Part shown: positions 60,247 to 64,000 of the stretch, piece by piece
Position numbering within the stretch: the first letter of the stretch is position 1
Layout: every line of letters starts with the position of its first letter
Assembly (NCBI GenBank): GCA_030537355.1
Contig: JAUNNF010000006.1
Coordinates: 1-64,000 of the forward strand
Length of the DNA: 64,000 nt
Source: Coriobacteriia bacterium
GTDB taxonomy: Bacteria; Actinomycetota; Coriobacteriia; Coriobacteriales; Eggerthellaceae
Reading direction: 5' to 3'
Position numbers and translations under genes: made by a program
Notes under the pieces: generated by a model
Told to the model about the DNA's origin: nothing
What the model saw: only the letters and a program-made list of their open reading frames with translations
Database searches by the model: none

Positions 60247-60857
60247 AATTCAATCACATGTCCCAATCTTCCGCAATTTCCGTTTTCAGCTCTATAGCTA
60301 AAGTAGGTATTTACGTTGCAGCATGTACATTCGTTTATATGATAAACTTCTGTTATCCCTAATTGGTTTAATCTAAGTTCAATGCCAGCTCTAAGGTTGC
60401 TGTGTCTGTTATTCCAGCAACTTTTGCCTAAAAGTTTTTCAAAAGCAATAGCTACTTCTTCGCCTGTTTCAAAACAGCATTCATTAATGCATGGGCCAAT
60501 AGCTGCATATATATCTTTTGCGCCTAGTTCGCGCATTTTGTCTACACCAGTTTTAACAATGTCTGCAACAAAGGGTTTCCAACCACAATGCAGGTTACCG
60601 ATGATTTTATTTATTGGATCGACGAGTAGTAATGGAGCACAATCTGCAGTAAATATACATAGTTTGATTCCAGGTTTGTTTGTTACAAGGCCATCAGTGG
60701 CATTGTATTGTCCTGGTTTTTGAACAATTTCTACGTTGTTTTTATGAACTTGGACGCCAGTAGCATATTCTTTATAATTTACTTTTTCTCGCATGTCACC
60801 CATCTGTCTTGTTGAGAAAAAATGCTTTGCGGGAAAATTTTCTATTACTTTTTTCAT
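60243..60857 (-). CDS. pgeF: PgeF/YfiH-type purine nucleoside phosphorylase/peptidoglycan editing factor
   Basis: The 204-residue protein matches the DUF152/laccase-domain family: GVQVHKNNV, IFTADCAPLLLVDP and GNLHCGWKP supply the metal-binding His and Cys residues. It is shorter than the usual 240 residues, mainly at the N-terminus. Family members act on purine nucleosides and edit peptidoglycan precursors. A perfect minus-strand TATAAT (60870-60865) ends 7 nt before the ATG and no Shine-Dalgarno is present, so the mRNA is probably leaderless. Confidence 0.9.
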   Translation of the reverse strand: MKKVIENFPAKHFFSTRQMGDMREKVNYKEYATGVQVHKNNVEIVQKPGQYNATDGLVTNKPGIKLCIFTADCAPLLLVDPINKIIGNLHCGWKPFVADIVKTGVDKMRELGAKDIYAAIGPCINECCFETGEEVAIAFEKLLGKSCWNNRHSNLRAGIELRLNQLGITEVYHINECTCCNVNTYFSYRAENGNCGRLGHVIEL

Positions 60858-60864
60858 AGCTCAA

Positions 60865-60886
60865 ATTATAGCATTTATTATATAAT
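60865..60886. promoter_or_regulatory. Face-to-face -10 boxes for leaderless pgeF and obg
   Basis: The minus-strand TATAAT at 60870-60865 serves pgeF and the plus-strand TATAAT at 60881-60886 serves obg. The start codons lie 7 nt and 10 nt beyond. Both are perfect hexamers in a 39-nt divergent gap without ribosome-binding sites. The -35 regions would lie in the opposite gene. Confidence 0.65.
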
Positions 60887-60896
60887 TTTGCTCGCT

Positions 60897-62213
60897 ATGT
60901 CAGGACAGTTTATAGACAGAGTAAAGGTGTTTGTACAAGGCGGAGATGGTGGTGCTGGATGCATTAGTTTCCGTAGGGAAGCACATGTGCCTAAAGGTGG
61001 TCCTGATGGTGGCGATGGAGGTTATGGAGGCAATATAATTTTGGTTGCCGACGGTGGAAAATCTTCCCTTATCGAATATAGATACAAACATCATTTTACT
61101 GCTCCTCGAGGTACTCATGGTAAAGGTTCAAAGATGCACGGTATTAATGGAAAGGATATATATTTGTCAGTTCCTGTTGGTACTGTTGTTAAAGAGGAGG
61201 ATGGTTCTGTAATTTGCGATTTAGTGAATAATGAACAAGAGTTTATTGTGGCTCAAGGTGGTACGGGAGGGCGAGGTAATACTCATTTTGTAACCCCTAC
61301 TAGACGTGCTCCAGCATTTGCTGAACTCGGTGAGCCAGCTACTGGTAGATGGATTGAACTCGAGATGAAGTTGATGGCAGATGCAGCTTTAGTTGGTATG
61401 CCAAGTGCTGGTAAATCCTCGCTCATTTCAAGATTGTCTGCCGCACGTCCTAAAATTGCCGATTATCCTTTCACAACGCTAACTCCAAATTTAGGTGTTG
61501 CAAAAGCTGGAGAATATTCCTATGTGTTAGCTGATATTCCTGGCCTTATTGAAGGTGCCTCTAAAGGAAAAGGTCTTGGACATGAGTTTTTGCGACACAT
61601 TGAACGTAGTGCAATAATAGTACATATCGTAGACATGACAGGCAGTTGGGAAGGAAGAGATCCTGTTGAGGATTATAAGATAATTAATAAGGAAATTGCA
61701 GATTATTCGTCTGAACTTGCTAGCAGACCTCAAATTGTGGTTGCAAATAAAACAGATATACCAGAAACTAAAGATGCTGTTGAGAAACTAAAGAAATATT
61801 TAGGTGATAAAAAACTTTATTGTATAAGTGCTGTTACAGGCAGTGGAATAGATGAGCTTAATATGGCAATAGCTGTTAAAGTTAAAGAACTCAGGGCTAA
61901 GCGTGTGGTAAAACAGAAATATGAAAAAGTTTGGACTATTGCTAGAAGAAAACAAGAAGATTTCAGCGTTAAAAAGCTTAGTGATGGTATATTTGAAGTA
62001 GTTGGCGCTAAACCTGTTAGAGCTGTAGTACAGACAGATTTAGAGAACGAGGAAGCTGTTATCTTTTTACAGCATCGTTTAAAAAGAATGGGTGTAGAAC
62101 GAGCATTAGCAGAAGCTGGCGCTATAGATGGCGATGAAATAAGAATAGCTGACAGATGTTTTGATTTTGAAAACACTGAAGGTCTTATGGACGAATATGG
62201 GGAATTAGATTGA
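60897..62213 (+). CDS. obg: GTPase Obg
   Basis: About 438 residues from ATG 60897; the longer frame from 60822 crosses the pgeF start. The glycine-rich Obg domain (FIDRVKVFVQGGDGGAGC) is followed by the G domain (PSAGKSSLISRLS, DIPGLIEGASKG, NKTD) and a C-terminal OCT domain (about 345-430). Obg acts in 50S ribosome assembly and stress control. The usual neighbours rplU and rpmA are not upstream. It lacks a Shine-Dalgarno. Its stop overlaps the next start. Confidence 0.96.
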   Translation: MSGQFIDRVKVFVQGGDGGAGCISFRREAHVPKGGPDGGDGGYGGNIILVADGGKSSLIEYRYKHHFTAPRGTHGKGSKMHGINGKDIYLSVPVGTVVKEEDGSVICDLVNNEQEFIVAQGGTGGRGNTHFVTPTRRAPAFAELGEPATGRWIELEMKLMADAALVGMPSAGKSSLISRLSAARPKIADYPFTTLTPNLGVAKAGEYSYVLADIPGLIEGASKGKGLGHEFLRHIERSAIIVHIVDMTGSWEGRDPVEDYKIINKEIADYSSELASRPQIVVANKTDIPETKDAVEKLKKYLGDKKLYCISAVTGSGIDELNMAIAVKVKELRAKRVVKQKYEKVWTIARRKQEDFSVKKLSDGIFEVVGAKPVRAVVQTDLENEEAVIFLQHRLKRMGVERALAEAGAIDGDEIRIADRCFDFENTEGLMDEYGELD

Positions 62214-64000
62214 TAGATTTTTTAAGAAATGGTACACCACAAAGTATAGTTGAGAGATATGAATCATTAAAGCATATTGCAGACAATACTGATTTTGGTG
62301 AACTGGATAATAATATTGTTGTGGTTGACACCGAAGCAACTGGCTTATCTTTTACAAAAGATGAACTCATTCAAATTGCCGCAGCTAAGATTATGGAAGG
62401 TAAAATTGTTGATTGGTATGTGACTTTCGTTGATCCTGGTCAGGAAATATCAGAAGAGATTGAACATTTAACTCATATTTCAAATGATGATGTTGCTGGT
62501 GCTCCTACGCCCACAGAAGCTTTAACTGGTCTTGTTGAGTTTTCAGGTAATGCTGTTATGATGGCTCATAATGCTTCGTTTGATAAAACATTTTTAACAA
62601 AACATGCTGCTGGTTATCCTTTACTCGAAAATATTTGGGTAGATACATTAGAATTGTCTCGCATTGCTTTTCCTAGATTAACCTCTCATAGATTAATAGA
62701 TTTGGCTAAAGCTTTGGGTATTCAGGAGAGTACACATAGGGCCGATGACGACGTTGCAACTACTTGTATTTTGTATAGGTTAATATTGGCATGTATTACA
62801 GAAATGCCAATTGAGCTTGTTAAAACTATTTCCGAATTAGCAGATACAGATATGTGGCCAACGAGTTATGTTTTTAAATTCGCATATAAATTTATGAGTG
62901 AATATCTTGACGAAGGCGAAACTAATAGTTTTTCTATGATAAAGAAAATGCGCAATGAGCGTGTTCGTGAGCTTCCAACTCAAAACAAAAATGATGTTGA
63001 TTTAGAAGATATAGTTATGTCAGGTGTTGATGAGGATCATCCTGTTGTATCAACCGACAATTTACAGTTTCCAGATGAAAATGCCATTCTTAACGAATAC
63101 AGTAAAGATGGCCTACTTGGTAAAATATATCCTGATTTTGAGGAACGTGACGAACAAAAACAAATGGCCCATCATATTCTAGAAGCTTATAAAGAATCTA
63201 AAAATTTGGTTATAGAAGCAGGTACAGGTGTTGGTAAGTCAATGGCTTATTTAATACCATCAATTAAGTTAGCTAAAGATAATGAGATTATAGTTGGTGT
63301 TTCTACAAAAACAAATGCATTGTTAGACCAGTTAATTTATCATGAATTACCTGCTTTAAAGAAACAGATACCAGATTTGGTTTATTCTTCTTTAAAAGGT
63401 GCTAAACATTATATTTGCTTACGTAAGACTGCTTATCTTGCAGAGAGCCAGGCAAAATTGATTGATTTTAAAGGTGAGCAATTCTGCAATGCTGCTTCTA
63501 TTGCATCATTATTATCATATATTGAACAAACTTCATATGATGATTGTGATGGTATAAAAGTAAATGGCAGAGCTTTGTTTAAAAAACAATACACTTGTGC
63601 ATCTCATGAATGTTTGAGAGCAAAATGTCCATTTTACAGAAATGGATGTTTTGTGCATGGAGCACGAAGGATGGCTCATAATTCTGATATTGTTGTTACA
63701 AACCATACAATGATGTTTTGTGATATAAAAGCTGATGGAGGGCTTCTTCCTCCAATAAGATATTGGATTGTCGATGAGGCGCATGGAACAGAGTCTGAGG
63801 CACGCTCTGCATTTTCTTACGTGATAGGTGCTAGCGAATTGTTAGATTTATCTAAAGCTTTAAAAAGTGAATCTGTTAAGAAAAACTTATTTTTAAAAGC
63901 AACGAAAAATATTGACATAGATAGTCTTGTTGCTAAGGGCGATGCTGGACTCTCAAACGCTGAAGAAGTAGAAGGCAAAAATGTAATATTTGGTCTTCTT
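62210..64000 (+). CDS. dinG: DnaQ-type exonuclease fused to DinG-type helicase (cut by window end)
   Basis: An open frame from TTG 62210, overlapping the obg stop by 4 nt, runs to the window end (597 codons). The N-terminal DEDD exonuclease has VVVDTEATGLS near residue 40, MMAHNASFDKTFL and HRADDDV. The helicase has Walker A AGTGVGKSMAYL near residue 337 and a cysteine set (YICLRK, YTCASHEC, AKCPFYRNGC) fitting the XPD/DinG Fe-S cluster, then VTNHTMMF and DEAHGTE. Fusions of this kind are typical of Gram-positive DinG. It probably unwinds damaged or R-loop DNA. The 3' part is outside the window. Confidence 0.93.
   Translation, partial: MIDFLRNGTPQSIVERYESLKHIADNTDFGELDNNIVVVDTEATGLSFTKDELIQIAAAKIMEGKIVDWYVTFVDPGQEISEEIEHLTHISNDDVAGAPTPTEALTGLVEFSGNAVMMAHNASFDKTFLTKHAAGYPLLENIWVDTLELSRIAFPRLTSHRLIDLAKALGIQESTHRADDDVATTCILYRLILACITEMPIELVKTISELADTDMWPTSYVFKFAYKFMSEYLDEGETNSFSMIKKMRNERVRELPTQNKNDVDLEDIVMSGVDEDHPVVSTDNLQFPDENAILNEYSKDGLLGKIYPDFEERDEQKQMAHHILEAYKESKNLVIEAGTGVGKSMAYLIPSIKLAKDNEIIVGVSTKTNALLDQLIYHELPALKKQIPDLVYSSLKGAKHYICLRKTAYLAESQAKLIDFKGEQFCNAASIASLLSYIEQTSYDDCDGIKVNGRALFKKQYTCASHECLRAKCPFYRNGCFVHGARRMAHNSDIVVTNHTMMFCDIKADGGLLPPIRYWIVDEAHGTESEARSAFSYVIGASELLDLSKALKSESVKKNLFLKATKNIDIDSLVAKGDAGLSNAEEVEGKNVIFGLL

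Noticed and set aside
60822-60896. Upstream start for obg
   Set aside because: It overlaps the pgeF start on the other strand and the TATAAT box; Obg proteins begin at the FIDRVKV region.

Overview
The window comes from an AT-rich bacterium (GC looks below 40 % by eye) with a Gram-positive type cell plan. No outer-membrane genes are seen. Secreted proteins carry signal peptides or a lipobox, and there is an LCP/LytR-type gene, a MreBCD-PBP2-RodA elongation cluster, short polyprenyl-phosphate glycosyltransferase genes, an F-type ATPase operon and strictly anaerobic nucleotide reduction (NrdD/NrdG). The low GC, the apparent leaderless starts (obg, pgeF and others), bacterial Elp3, a DUF6483 protein and the paired TIGR03960/TIGR03936 genes fit a low-GC, host-associated member of Coriobacteriia (Actinomycetota) best; a Firmicutes lineage cannot be excluded. 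This placement is inference. Almost the whole window is housekeeping DNA, densely packed, with many 1-20 nt gene overlaps. There is no CRISPR array, prophage or complete insertion sequence.

Layout. 1-150: two copies of a 25-bp-period repeat at the left edge resemble a transposon end. 155-5564: coiled-coil protein, YceD/DUF177, an ABC exporter, a phosphoribosyltransferase and ligA. 5579-8650 (minus): a 1023-residue secreted surface protein with BspA/DUF285-like repeats and an internal duplication. 9035-12692: NrdR-controlled nrdD-nrdG, then mscS. 12690-12843: a probable structured RNA (6S-like) on the minus strand, beside rarA (12870-14159). 14137-15669 (minus): an Lnt-like membrane nitrilase. 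15741-16898: L10 leader, rplJ, rplL and a terminator. 16913-19560: two unknown genes, yebC and a DUF6483 gene. 19538-26262: deacetylase, polyprenyl-P glycosyltransferase, a heterodimeric ABC exporter, and a convergent GT-C-like membrane protein. 26262-29077 (minus): murA, LCP/LytR_C and nifU-like genes. 29206-33624: gyrB and gyrA, with Val at GyrA position 83. 33607-35274 (minus): elp3. 35332-37332: tRNA-Arg(CCG), cyclophilin and a TPR membrane protein. 37342-45328: mreB-mreC-mreD-mrdA-rodA and two radical-SAM/tRNA-modification-like genes. 45326-45920: a KilA-N-like gene behind a palindrome resembling an SOS box and a leader able to hide its ribosome-binding site. 45963-52530: atpI-like and atpBEFHAGDC. 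52534-55516: CstA-like carrier and a 5'-nucleotidase-like protein. 55517-57270 (minus): rlmH and a lipoprotein alpha-L-fucosidase. 57323-59626: flavodoxin-like protein, small membrane protein and putP. 59623-60857 (minus): a NUDIX hydrolase and pgeF. 60897-64000: obg and a DnaQ-DinG exonuclease-helicase cut by the window end.

How the genes work together. The Mre/PBP2/RodA block, murA, the LCP-like protein, PgeF and the Lnt-like enzyme serve the envelope. The deacetylase, GT2 and GT-C genes could form an ArnC/ArnD/ArnT-like route that decorates the surface with an amino sugar. The fucosidase lipoprotein and the large surface protein point to life on host mucosa. Most starts have clear Shine-Dalgarno sites, but several promoters put the -10 box only 7-11 nt before the start codon, which implies leaderless mRNAs. 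The least explained parts are the KilA-N-like gene with its layered control region, the minus-strand RNA next to rarA, and the unknown gene pair at 16913-18428.
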